A stretch of 64,000 bases of DNA from Neoactinobaculum massilliense (lineage in GTDB: Bacteria > Actinomycetota > Actinomycetes > Actinomycetales > Actinomycetaceae). The DNA is taken from the NCBI RefSeq assembly GCF_900604955.1, contig NZ_UWPE01000001.1, forward strand, positions 1,426,001-1,490,000. The letters run 5' to 3'. Positions within the stretch are counted from its first letter, which is position 1, and every line of letters begins with the position of its first letter. Made by a program: the position numbers and the translations under genes. Positions 1 through 8,052 of the stretch are shown here, in pieces. The notes under the pieces were generated by a model. The model had not been told where the DNA came from and did no database searches. It was given only the letters and a program-made list of their open reading frames with translations.

Positions 1-1332
1 ACCCCGCGCCTGGGCGGGCGCCTGCACCTGCTTTCCACTATTTTCGCTAACCCTCGCATGCCCGGGCTCGATGACTACTACGAGCCATGGACGTATGACT
101 ACGAGAAGCTGCTCACGGCGCCGAAGGATTCCGCGGCACTCCCGGCGGCCCGCCCCTACTCGCAAATCACCGGGGAACCGATGGACGCCCCGCAGTGGGG
201 CCCAAACTGGGACGACGATCTGGGCGGCTCCGAGGAAACCCTCGATTCCGATCCGGTCATCAAGCTCTCCGGCGCGCAGATCAAGCACAGTATCGAGAAC
301 ACGTTCATGTTCTATCTGCCCCGCATCTGCGAGCACTGTCTCAACCCCACCTGCGTGAGCGTGTGCCCCAGCGGCGCCATGTACAAGCGTGCCGAGGACG
401 GCATTGTGCTGGTGGATCAGGACCGCTGCCGCGGCTGGCGCATGTGTATCTCCGGCTGCCCCTACAAGAAGGTGTATTTCAACCATCACACGGGCAAGGC
501 GGAAAAATGCACGTTCTGCTACCCGCGCATCGAGCAGGGTCAGCCCACCGTGTGCTCGGAAACGTGCGTGGGGCGCCTCCGGTACCTGGGCGTGGTTTTG
601 TACGACGCCGACCGCGTAGGCGAAGCCGCCGCCACGCCGGATGAGGGGGATCTGTACGCGGCGCAGCGCGATTTGCTGCTTGATCCGAATGATGAGACGG
701 TCATTGCGAACGCACTGGCAAATGGGGTGCCGCGCAGCTTCATTGACGCCGCACAGGCCTCCCCCATCTACGCGCTCATCAAGGAGTACCGGGTGGCGCT
801 CCCACTCCACCCCGAATACCGCACCATGCCGATGGTGTGGTACATCCCGCCGCTCTCACCCATCGTGGATGAGGTGGCCCGGCAGCACGGGGATGGCGAG
901 GACGCGAAGGTGCTCCTCACCTCCATCGCCACCATGCGTATTCTACTCGAGTACCTGGCCTCCCTGTTCACGGCCGGCAACACGGTGCCGGTGGAGATGG
1001 CGCTGCGGCGGTTGGCTGTGATGCGCTCCTACATGCGCGATATTCACTTGGGCGGTGAGGGCAACGAGGAGATCCCCGCGGCCGTGGGCATGACGGGCAC
1101 GGAGGTGGAGCGCATGTACCGGTTGCTTTCCGTGGCCAAGTACGAGGACCGCTACGTTATTCCCACCACCCACCCGGAGGTGCAGCGCCAGCTGGAGGAT
1201 TTCGCCTGTGCACTGGACGGTGAGGGCGGCGTAGGCATGACGGGCGCGCCCGAAACCATGCGCGTGGCCAAGATGGTGGACGGCCACGTGGTGGTTGAAG
1301 AGCGGCCCGCACCCTACGCGAGGGCCGAGTGA
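1..1332 (+). CDS. narH: Respiratory nitrate reductase beta subunit (5' partial)
   Basis: NarH carries the iron-sulfur relay that moves electrons from the NarI cytochrome b to the NarG molybdenum subunit on the cytoplasmic face of the membrane. The reading frame is open from base 1: the codons before the ATG at 58 read PRLGG...IFANPR, which fits the family, so the gene runs in from the left and 58 is not the start. Visible cysteine clusters are CEHCLNPTC/CP, the diagnostic CRGWRMC (the tryptophan-containing motif of the 3Fe-4S site) and KCTFC...CSETC. The N-terminal cluster motif lies outside the window. The stop overlaps the narJ start, so translation is probably coupled. About 443 residues are visible; identity is very secure. 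Confidence 0.97.
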   Translation, partial: TPRLGGRLHLLSTIFANPRMPGLDDYYEPWTYDYEKLLTAPKDSAALPAARPYSQITGEPMDAPQWGPNWDDDLGGSEETLDSDPVIKLSGAQIKHSIENTFMFYLPRICEHCLNPTCVSVCPSGAMYKRAEDGIVLVDQDRCRGWRMCISGCPYKKVYFNHHTGKAEKCTFCYPRIEQGQPTVCSETCVGRLRYLGVVLYDADRVGEAAATPDEGDLYAAQRDLLLDPNDETVIANALANGVPRSFIDAAQASPIYALIKEYRVALPLHPEYRTMPMVWYIPPLSPIVDEVARQHGDGEDAKVLLTSIATMRILLEYLASLFTAGNTVPVEMALRRLAVMRSYMRDIHLGGEGNEEIPAAVGMTGTEVERMYRLLSVAKYEDRYVIPTTHPEVQRQLEDFACALDGEGGVGMTGAPETMRVAKMVDGHVVVEERPAPYARAE

Positions 1333-2051
1333 TGCGGCACGTGAACATGGGGCCTTCCGGCCGGGGCGGCCGCGGAGCGGTGCGCGGCGGCGAACCGGAT
1401 CCCGCCACACCGGTGGAGGTGACCGGCGCCCAGCGTCGCACCGTCTACATGGCCGCCTCCCTGCTGCTCGATTATCCGCGCGGCGGCTTTGAGGAGTACG
1501 TACCTGCCGTGGCGGGCGCGGCCAAATCCCTCCCCGAGCCCATCGCCGGGCTTCTTTCCGCCTGGACGAGCTGGGCACTGAGCGTGGGGCGCGGCGTCGT
1601 CGAACAAAAATACGTGACCACCTTCGATCAGCAGCGCCGGTGTTCCCTGGAGCTCACCTACTACGCCACCGGAGATACCCGGCAGCGGGGGCAGGCGCTC
1701 CTGGCGTTTCGGGAACTGTACCGGGCGGCCGGTTGGGAGTTGCGCGGCGAGGAACTGCCGGACTACCTGCCGGCGGTACTGGAGTTGTGCGCGCACGCGG
1801 AGGAGGTACTCACCTATGTGTTGCCCGCCCACCGGGAGGGGTTAGAGGTGCTGCGAACGGCGCTCTACCAGCGGGAATCCCCGTGGGAGGGCGTGGTGGA
1901 GGCGCTCTGCCGTGTGCTTCCGCCCATCGACGCGGCCACCACGGCCCGCTACCAGCAACTCATCCGGCAGGGCCCGCCGGCCGAACTGGTGGGCATCAAG
2001 GACCTACCGCCGCTGTTCCGCGGCGCCAGCATCGAAAAGGAGCGAAATTGA
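1332..2051 (+). CDS. narJ: Nitrate reductase assembly chaperone NarJ
   Basis: NarJ is the system-specific chaperone that binds the NarG apoprotein and promotes molybdenum cofactor insertion and membrane attachment of NarGH; it is not part of the final enzyme. The protein (239 aa) belongs to the TorD/DmsD/NarJ fold; recognisable blocks are LLLDYP near residue 40, DTRQRGQALLAF and ELPDYLPAVLEL. The ATG at 1332 shares its A with the narH TGA stop; a GTG at 1329 in frame is possible but less likely. The first 35 residues are Gly/Arg-rich and absent from most NarJ proteins, so a start further in (ATG 1449) cannot be excluded. It ends overlapping narI. Confidence 0.94.
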   Translation: MRHVNMGPSGRGGRGAVRGGEPDPATPVEVTGAQRRTVYMAASLLLDYPRGGFEEYVPAVAGAAKSLPEPIAGLLSAWTSWALSVGRGVVEQKYVTTFDQQRRCSLELTYYATGDTRQRGQALLAFRELYRAAGWELRGEELPDYLPAVLELCAHAEEVLTYVLPAHREGLEVLRTALYQRESPWEGVVEALCRVLPPIDAATTARYQQLIRQGPPAELVGIKDLPPLFRGASIEKERN

Positions 2052-2815
2052 ACGCGCTCGCAGTATTCTTCTGGGCGATCTTCCCCTACGCCTGCATGGT
2101 GGCCTGCATCGGCGGGTTGGCCTGGCGGTGGCACTATGACCAGTTCGGCTGGACGTCGCGCTCCAGTGAACTCCATGAATCCACCTGGCTCCGGCTGGGC
2201 TCGCCGCTGTTCCACTACGGCATCATCCTGGTGTTCTTCGGCCACGTGATGGGCCTGCTCATCCCCAAATCCTGGACGGAAGGGGCGGGTATCGGCGAGC
2301 ACACGTATCACGCATTCGCCGTGATCGGCGGGTCCGTTGCCGGGCTCATGACGGCCGTGGGGCTGGTTATTCTCATCATCCGACGCTGGGTGAATCGCGG
2401 CGTGCGGCGAGCCACCACTCGCGGCGACGTGGTCATGTATGTGTTTCTCACCCTCGCCATCGCACTGGGGCTCTCGGCCACCATCGCCACCCAGGTGGCG
2501 CCAGGCCTGTCCGGCGGCTACAACTATCGCGAAACCATCTCCGTGTGGCTCCGCTCCCTGTTCACGCTGCAACCGCAGATATCGCTCATGACGGCCGTGC
2601 CGGCGGTGTTCAAGATGCACATTGTGGCCGGATTCCTGCTGTTCGCGATTCTGCCGAACACGCGGCTGGTGCATATCTTCTCGGCGCCGCTCGGCTACGT
2701 GACGCGCCCCTACGTGGTGTATCGCAGCCGCGCTGAGGCCACCGCCGCCGCACCCGTCCGCCGCGGGTGGAGCAAGCCGCGCGATTGGAAGGGCGAGAGC
2801 GCACCCAGCGCGTAG
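2048..2815 (+). CDS. narI: Respiratory nitrate reductase gamma subunit (cytochrome b)
   Basis: NarI is the membrane diheme cytochrome b that oxidises menaquinol and anchors NarGH. The 255-residue product has five hydrophobic helices. Histidine pairs that would ligate the two hemes are visible: H56 and H66 in FHYGIILVFFGH, and two near the C-terminus in FKMHIVAG and RLVHIF. I chose a TTG start at 2048 overlapping the narJ TGA; an AAGGAG ribosome site lies five bases upstream and the next residues, NALAVFFWAIFPY, fit the NarI N-terminus. The frame stays open upstream but that part is a shadow of narJ. The C-terminal 30 residues are an Arg/Lys-rich tail. Confidence 0.94.
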   Translation: MNALAVFFWAIFPYACMVACIGGLAWRWHYDQFGWTSRSSELHESTWLRLGSPLFHYGIILVFFGHVMGLLIPKSWTEGAGIGEHTYHAFAVIGGSVAGLMTAVGLVILIIRRWVNRGVRRATTRGDVVMYVFLTLAIALGLSATIATQVAPGLSGGYNYRETISVWLRSLFTLQPQISLMTAVPAVFKMHIVAGFLLFAILPNTRLVHIFSAPLGYVTRPYVVYRSRAEATAAAPVRRGWSKPRDWKGESAPSA

Positions 2816-2975
2816 TAGAGGCTGATTTGCGGAGCGGTGGCGTCGCGCAGGGGTACGACGCCTGCTACTCACGTTGGTAGTACGTACCGGAAGTACGCGG
2901 CTACGTAGGTCATACGACGTCGTCCACCCCGGTTACACCCTGGCTCCAGTATTAACGGTGACGAGTGCCCCGCCA
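2816..2975. other. Convergent intergenic gap after narI
   Basis: This 160-base gap separates narI from the convergent minus-strand gene. It has several GTAC/TACG words around 2877-2925 that could fold weakly and an ACGACGTCGT palindrome near 2917. I see no clear T-rich terminator. Confidence 0.4.
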
Positions 2976-3641
2976 CTACACCACGTTCGCGAAGGGGCAG
3001 CCCAGGAGCAGGGACTCGACTTGGGCGCCCACCAGCGCGCTGGGATCCGTGATGCGGTCCGGCGCGGGAGCGATGATGGCCGCGGATTCAATGCTTCGCC
3101 GGGCCGCCGCCCGCCAAACGGGATCGACGCCGGTCAGGGCCGCGCCGCGGAGCTTGCCCGCCGCCAATGCGACAGCCAGGCCGTCGCCGTCCACTGCCGC
3201 CGGGGCGCCAGCATTGACAAACAGACCGCGTGGGCCAAGCGCCTCGAAAGCCTCCCCACCGATCAGCGCCTCGGACCCGGACACGCAGGCCACCAGGAGC
3301 GTCGAGCGTTCGAGAATGCGTGCCGCCATGGGCGTACCCTCCTGGAAGTACTGCACACCGCCGCGCTCCGTTGCCGCCGACCCAATGCCCGCCACGCTGG
3401 CACCCAGCGCCGTGAGGAGCGCCGCTACCCGCTCACCAAGCGGGCCCATGCCCCACACGGCCACGCGCGCATCGACCAGCGAGAAGGGTTCGCCGGCCGT
3501 GTGCTCCGCGTCCGCCGAACCATCCCGAGAATGCTCCTCGTCTGCCGAACGTGCCTGTCCATTCACCCGCCGCGTCCCCGACGTCAATGCCAGCAGCGCC
3601 TCGGAGCGCCGCCCGTCCTCGCCAATCGACAGCGAGCGCAC
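2976..3641 (-). CDS. Truncated D-2-hydroxyacid dehydrogenase-like NAD-binding protein
   Basis: The 221-residue protein matches only the NAD-binding half of D-2-hydroxyacid dehydrogenases: a Rossmann GMGPLG loop near residue 65 after the linking helix, then the regions equivalent to NxxRG, the DVxxxEP strand and the TPH loop. The three catalytic positions look lost: NxxRG reads VNAGAP, the Glu-containing strand reads ALTGVDP, and the catalytic His loop reads APAPD. The usual N-terminal ~95 residues are absent. The GTG start (3641) overlaps the moaC stop TAG, so it is translationally coupled to moaC and last in the moeB-moeA-moaC operon. It is probably not an active dehydrogenase; its role in cofactor synthesis is unknown. 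Confidence 0.75.
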   Translation of the reverse strand: MRSLSIGEDGRRSEALLALTSGTRRVNGQARSADEEHSRDGSADAEHTAGEPFSLVDARVAVWGMGPLGERVAALLTALGASVAGIGSAATERGGVQYFQEGTPMAARILERSTLLVACVSGSEALIGGEAFEALGPRGLFVNAGAPAAVDGDGLAVALAAGKLRGAALTGVDPVWRAAARRSIESAAIIAPAPDRITDPSALVGAQVESLLLGCPFANVV

Positions 3642-4264
3642 TACGCCTCCTCGCCAGCATTCCCACCGGTACTACCCGAGCCACCACCACCGACGCCCGG
3701 CAGGGCCTCGCCTTCGGCGTCGTCGAAATCCTCCCGCGCCTCCAGCCGCGCAACCAGATCCTCAAGCGCGCCGGTTACATCGGCGTCGGAATAACCGGGC
3801 CGATACCAGTCCCCGGAGCGCCCACCGGCCTTGTGGAGGATGCGCAGCCCAGTCATTTCGGCCGAGCGGTCCACGCCCTTCACCATGTCCACCACCGCGA
3901 GCGCCGCCACGCTGACGGCGGTGAGAGCCTCCATTTCCACGCCGGTGCGGTCGGCGGTGCGTACGGTGGCGCGAATGCCCACGGAACCGCGGCCGAGCGC
4001 CAGTTCTACCCGCGCCCCGTGGATGCCGATCACGTGGGCGAGCGGGAGCATGTCCGGCACGTGCTTGGCGGCCTGAATCCCGGCCACGCGGGCCACGGCG
4101 AGCACGTCGCCTTTGGGAACGGTGCCGTCGCGCAGCGCTGCCATGATTCGTGCGGATACGCGCACGCGCCCCACGGCGGTGGCTTCGCGGACGGTCGGGT
4201 GCTTGGCGGTGACGTCTACCATGTATGCCTCGCCGGTGGCGGTGAGGTGGGGCAGTTCAATCAT
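3641..4264 (-). CDS. moaC: Cyclic pyranopterin monophosphate synthase MoaC
   Basis: MoaC converts the MoaA product (3',8-cyclo-7,8-dihydro-GTP) to cyclic pyranopterin monophosphate, the second step of molybdenum cofactor synthesis. Family blocks are easy to see: MVDVTAKHPTVREATAVG near residue 15, KGDVLAVARVAGIQAAK, GVEMEALTAVSVAALAVVDM and the catalytic D/K pair in DMVKGVDR. The ATG follows a perfect AGGAGGAAAGA ribosome site. At 207 aa it is about 45 residues longer than usual: the tail after the core is acidic and glycine-rich (EDFDDAEGEALPG...GGGGSGS) and encodes a CGACGACGCCG word of the dispersed motif. It lies 124 bases downstream of moeA. Confidence 0.96.
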   Translation of the reverse strand: MIELPHLTATGEAYMVDVTAKHPTVREATAVGRVRVSARIMAALRDGTVPKGDVLAVARVAGIQAAKHVPDMLPLAHVIGIHGARVELALGRGSVGIRATVRTADRTGVEMEALTAVSVAALAVVDMVKGVDRSAEMTGLRILHKAGGRSGDWYRPGYSDADVTGALEDLVARLEAREDFDDAEGEALPGVGGGGSGSTGGNAGEEA

Positions 4265-4388
4265 TTCTTTCCTCCTATGTGCGGCTATTGCGACGGCCCG
4301 GTTGCCGGCGGCGGTTTCGCGGGTGGTGCGGCGCGAGGCGGTACTGGGGCGGCCCTAGTACGACGGCGAAGCGGCCGCGATCCCCGGG

Positions 4389-5609
4389 CTACCTGCGCGG
4401 ACCGAACCAGTGGACCGGGAGTGTGGTGCCCGCGGGTACCTCGGCCTGGTCGGCGGGAACCATGGCCAGACCGGTGGCCGCACCGAGGGATGCGACGAAG
4501 TGCGATGCGGAACCTCCGTGGCTGGCTGGCGCCACCCCGCCAGCTTGCTCGTGGATGGGTTGGAATTGGATGCGACCCGCGTTCCGGCTCCACCCCGCGG
4601 TCACCGTGGCCGGCTGGAACAGACTTGCGAAATCTCGGGCGGGTTCGCCCATCATGGCCTGGAGGAGAGGAAGTACAAAGAGGTGCGCGGACACAAAGGA
4701 GCTCACCGGATTGCCGGGCACGCACACGATGGGCACCCCGCCCACACGCCCGTATCCCTGCGGCTTGCCGGGCTGCATGTTGACCTTTTCGAAGGCGACA
4801 CCGCGGGAGCGGAGCGCGGCCTTCACCACGTCGAAGGCACCGGCGGACACCCCGCCGCTGGTGCAGATCACGTCCACCTTGCCGGCCAGCTGGTCCAGTT
4901 CACCCAGGAACCCGTCCACCGTGTCCGCATGGAGCGAGCGGCGCACGGGCAGCGCGCCGAAGTTCGCCACGACGGCGGCCAGCGTGTAGGAATTGGAATC
5001 CGGGATTTGGCCGGGTTGGAGCTCCTCGCCGGGGCTGCGCAATTCCTCCCCGGTGGCCACAATGCCCACGCGGGGTAGCCGCGCGCACTCCACCTCCGCG
5101 TAACCGACGGAAATGAGCGCACCCACGTCCGCCGGGCCGAGGCGTTGGCCGCGCCGGTACAGCAGGGTGCCGGCGGCCACGTCCCCTCCCGCAGCGCGCA
5201 CGTTGGCGCCGGGGGCAACCGTGGCGGTGGGAACCACGGCGGCTGGCGCCCGCGTTCCCATATTGTTCATGCCACCGTCCGTGTCCTCGACCTTGAGGAC
5301 GGTATCCGCACCTTCGGGCAGCGGTGAGCCGGTCATAATGCGCATGGCGGTACCCGGCGCGAGCGCGCCGGGGGCGGTACCGGCGGGAATGTCACCGGAG
5401 ACGGGAAGCGGCCGGCCCGGTTCCACCTCCACCGCCCGCACGGCAAACCCGTCCATTGCAGAATTCGTGAACGGCGGGACCGCCACGCGCACGGTGACGT
5501 CCTGCGCCAGCACACGCCCGCTCACGTCAGCTACGGGCACGCGCTCCGCGCCGAGGAAGCGCGCCAGCCCCACCACATCCGCAAAGTGCTGCTCTACCGG
5601 TTTCAACAT
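4389..5609 (-). CDS. moeA: Molybdopterin molybdenumtransferase MoeA
   Basis: MoeA inserts molybdate into adenylylated molybdopterin, the last step before guanylylation. The 406-residue protein shows the MoeA order: N-terminal PPFTNSAMDGFAVR, the RIMTGSPLPEGADTVLKVED block, the VATGEEL...PGQIPDSNS catalytic region, TSGGVSAGAFD and the PGKPQG.....VPGNPVSSF motif. I chose the ATG at 5609 (MLKPVEQ) behind GAGGCGTAGGA, rather than an upstream start that would add 14 unusual residues. It lies between moeB and moaC on the minus strand. MoaB-type adenylation comes from the divergent moaB-moaE fusion. Confidence 0.96.
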   Translation of the reverse strand: MLKPVEQHFADVVGLARFLGAERVPVADVSGRVLAQDVTVRVAVPPFTNSAMDGFAVRAVEVEPGRPLPVSGDIPAGTAPGALAPGTAMRIMTGSPLPEGADTVLKVEDTDGGMNNMGTRAPAAVVPTATVAPGANVRAAGGDVAAGTLLYRRGQRLGPADVGALISVGYAEVECARLPRVGIVATGEELRSPGEELQPGQIPDSNSYTLAAVVANFGALPVRRSLHADTVDGFLGELDQLAGKVDVICTSGGVSAGAFDVVKAALRSRGVAFEKVNMQPGKPQGYGRVGGVPIVCVPGNPVSSFVSAHLFVLPLLQAMMGEPARDFASLFQPATVTAGWSRNAGRIQFQPIHEQAGGVAPASHGGSASHFVASLGAATGLAMVPADQAEVPAGTTLPVHWFGPRR

Positions 5610-5661
5610 TCCTACGCCTCTACTTCTTAACGTCGACTTATCGACTTCCACTTATCGCCGT

Positions 5662-6435
5662 CTACTTCTTGAATTGAATGTCGCGGAATTCGGCCGCGGC
5701 CGTATCCAGGTAGGCCACGCGCCCCAGAAGCGGCTCCCCGTATCCGGCCACCAGCTTGGTCACCTCACCGGCCATGAGCGAACCGACCATGCCGGTGAGC
5801 GGCCCGATCACGGGGCTGGCGGCGCCCACAGGAATCACGCCGTCCGCCGGCGGGGCCGGATGCAGGTCCGTGAGCCGCACATCGGGGGTGCCGTGGGCTG
5901 CCGCCGCGGCCCCACTCCAGAACGTGGAGACCTGCCCGGTGGCGCCGAGCACACTTCCCCATACCTCCGGCACGCCAGTCTCCGTGGCCGCCGCGTTAAT
6001 GAGGTAGCGCGTGGCGAAATTGTCCGTCGCGTCCACCACCACGTCGTATTCCCCAAACAGTTCCACCGCACGTTCCTGCGTGAGCCGCTCGCGGTAGATG
6101 GCCACCTCCACGTCCGGATTCAGCCCACGCACGCGCTCCGCCGCGCTATCCACCTTCGCGCGCCCAATCGCCGCGACGGCGTGAATCACCTGGCGGTGGA
6201 GGTTGGAGGATTCCAGCACGTCCGAGTCCACGATGCCCAGGTGCCCAATACCCTGTCCGGCCAGGTACAGCAGCGCCGGCGAACCGAGCCCGCCCGCACC
6301 GATCACCAGCACGCGGGCAGCAAGGAAACGGCGTTGACCCTCCTCGCCAATGCCGGGCAGCAGCATGGGGCGGGCATAACGTTCACGCTGCTCGGCGGTG
6401 AGCTGGGGACCGGGTGATACCAATGGACGCGTCAT
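5662..6435 (-). CDS. moeB: MoeB/ThiF-family sulfur-carrier adenylyltransferase without cysteine
   Basis: This E1-like enzyme adenylates the C-terminal GG of MoaD so that it can be thiocarboxylated. Visible motifs are the nucleotide loop VIGAGGLGSP near residue 42, SSNLHRQ (adenylation arginine) and DATDNFATRYLIN. The product (257 aa from the ATG at 6435, behind GGAGAG) ends at ..EFRDIQFKK with no rhodanese domain. Unusually it has no cysteine at all: both CxxC zinc knuckles of E. coli MoeB are missing, and the equivalent of its conserved Cys (ALTCVEAG) reads VIPVGAAS. It is probably the first gene of the moeB-moeA-moaC operon, with its promoter in the 130-base divergent gap before the moaB-moaE gene. 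Confidence 0.9.
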   Translation of the reverse strand: MTRPLVSPGPQLTAEQRERYARPMLLPGIGEEGQRRFLAARVLVIGAGGLGSPALLYLAGQGIGHLGIVDSDVLESSNLHRQVIHAVAAIGRAKVDSAAERVRGLNPDVEVAIYRERLTQERAVELFGEYDVVVDATDNFATRYLINAAATETGVPEVWGSVLGATGQVSTFWSGAAAAAHGTPDVRLTDLHPAPPADGVIPVGAASPVIGPLTGMVGSLMAGEVTKLVAGYGEPLLGRVAYLDTAAAEFRDIQFKK

Positions 6436-6553
6436 GCTCTCCAGCCTATCCGGTAGGCGGCGGGCGATCACTTAGGCGGCGAGCGATCGCCACCGAATAA
6501 ATAGGCGCCTCAAGCAATCCGCCCACCACCGGCGCCGCCGCGCAGCCCTCGCC

Positions 6554-6559
6554 TAGACT
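6554..6559 (+). promoter_or_regulatory. -10 box TAGACT, leaderless-type, of the moaB-moaE fusion
   Basis: TAGACT sits exactly six bases before the ATG at 6566 and there is no ribosome site between. Transcription from the usual distance would start at or next to the A of ATG, so the mRNA is probably leaderless. The same geometry recurs at six other genes in the window. Confidence 0.6.
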
Positions 6560-6565
6560 CGTCCC

Positions 6566-7567
6566 ATGATTCGTGTCATCACCGTCTCCGATCGAAGCGC
6601 CGCCGGCCTGCGCGAGGACCGCTCCGGCCCCAAAGCCGTGGAGCTGCTGCGCCCCTACGGCGAGGTGGAGGGCCCCATCGTCGTTCCGGACGACGCCGTC
6701 CAGATCGCCGCCGCCATTACCAGCGCGGTGGATGCCGGCGCGGATTTGGTGTTCACCACCGGCGGCACGGGCATCACGCCGAGGGACGTCACTCCGGAGG
6801 CCACCCTCCCGCTCCTCACCAAGCGCCTAGAGGGCCTGGAGACGGCCATGCGCACCAACCCGGACGTGCCCGCGGCGGCGCTATCCCGCGGGGTGGCCGG
6901 CGTGGTGGAACGCGGAAGCCGCCGCGCCGTGGTGGTCAACGCGCCCGGCTCGACGGGCGGTGTGAAGGATGCGATCGGCGTCGTCGGACCCCTTATTCCC
7001 CATCTCATTGATCAGCTGCGCGGCGCGGACCATACCGTGCCCGCCGAGGAAATCGGCCGCACGCCCGCCATTACCACGGACGGCCTCACCGCTCACCAGC
7101 GCGCCACCGCAGCCATTCAGAACCGCGGCCATAATGACCATCGCGATGCGGAGGTGGTGGTGGCCGGCGTATCCACGGAGCCGATTGATGTAACCGCGTT
7201 GCGCGACGCCGTCGCCGATCCCGCCGCGGGTGCGATCGTGGTTTTTGATGGCCGCGTCCGTAATCACGACGACGGGCACGGGGTCACGTCCATTGATTAT
7301 GAGGCTCACCCCGAGGCGGGTGCCGTGGTAGCCAAGATTGCCCATGAGGCGGCGGCCGGTTCCGGAGCGATCAAGCTGGCAATTCAGCATCGCTCGGGCC
7401 ATCTGGAAGTTGGCGACGTAGCATTTGCGGCCGCCGCGAGCGCAGCCCACCGGCGCGAGGCGTTTGAGTTGCTGGAGAGTGCTGTGGAGCGTGTGAAAAT
7501 GGAATTACCGGTGTGGAAGAAGCAGGAATTCACGGACGGTAGCCACGAATGGACCGGAGCCGCATAG
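6566..7567 (+). CDS. MoaB/Mog-MoaE fusion protein
   Basis: The 333-residue protein joins two cofactor enzymes. Residues 1-155 are a MoaB/MogA molybdopterin adenylyltransferase (SDRSAAG, TTGGTGITPRDVTPEAT, NAPGSTGGVKDAI). After a hydrophilic linker of about 40 residues, 195-333 are MoaE, the large subunit of molybdopterin synthase (GAIVVFDGRVR, HRSGHLEVGD, SAAHRREAF, and the catalytic lysines in VKMELPVWKKQE). The fusion ties the sulfur-insertion step (with MoaD) to the later adenylation step. It is transcribed divergently from moeB. The linker contains TTDGLTAHQRATAAIQNRG. Identity of both halves is secure. Confidence 0.94.
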   Translation: MIRVITVSDRSAAGLREDRSGPKAVELLRPYGEVEGPIVVPDDAVQIAAAITSAVDAGADLVFTTGGTGITPRDVTPEATLPLLTKRLEGLETAMRTNPDVPAAALSRGVAGVVERGSRRAVVVNAPGSTGGVKDAIGVVGPLIPHLIDQLRGADHTVPAEEIGRTPAITTDGLTAHQRATAAIQNRGHNDHRDAEVVVAGVSTEPIDVTALRDAVADPAAGAIVVFDGRVRNHDDGHGVTSIDYEAHPEAGAVVAKIAHEAAAGSGAIKLAIQHRSGHLEVGDVAFAAAASAAHRREAFELLESAVERVKMELPVWKKQEFTDGSHEWTGAA

Positions 7568-8052
7568 GGGCAGCAGACGGGCAATGAGCCCCAGCGCGAA
7601 CATGGACCAGGCAAGGGCCCAGCTGCCGCCACTCCAGGCGCCAATCGCGAAGGTATTCCAGACGAACGGCATACCGCGCTCGTTGTAACCAAAAGCGAAG
7701 CAACTGTGACAAGCAGTCGCACCGCGTTAATGTGCCACTTAGGTCTGGTTGCCGTCGCCTCCAGTGCTCGATCCCCGGCATCCATCCGGCGCGCAGACAG
7801 GTACGTTCCACATGCCGCAAGTGCCACAGCGTATACAAACGGGAGTGCCATCCATACCGAGGTGTCGTTTCATGTGCCGTCACCCGAATTCAGCCCGATC
7901 ACGCCAATAATGGACCCGCAGAGGGCAACGGCCAGGCCCCACCACTCTGCCGGCGAGTTCTTAAACAGAAGTCACCCGTATGATGACGGGGCCCGGAACT
8001 TATTGTGTGTCATCACTGCGCGTGAACCGCCGCAGTTTTCAGTGCAAACATG
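7568..8052 (-). pseudogene. Remnant of a membrane protein gene
   Basis: On the minus strand a degraded hydrophobic protein can be read across interruptions. Segments are WWGLAVALCGSIIGVIGLNS, then an in-frame TGA near 7872, then VWMALPFVYAVALAACGTYL and INAVRLLVTVASLLVTTSAV, then a frame change near 7680, then MPFVWNTFAIGAW and WALAWSMFALGLIARLLPL, ending at a stop near 7566. A ribosome-site-like GGAGGTAG before an ATG at 8052 opens a frame that stops after about 12 codons. I do not recognise the family; four or more membrane helices suggest a permease or integral membrane protein. It lies next to the moaB-moaE fusion but need not be related. Confidence 0.55.

Noticed and set aside
943-1578. 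Antisense open frame over narH/narJ
   Set aside because: Codon-shadow of well-identified genes; Arg/Pro-rich with no domain.
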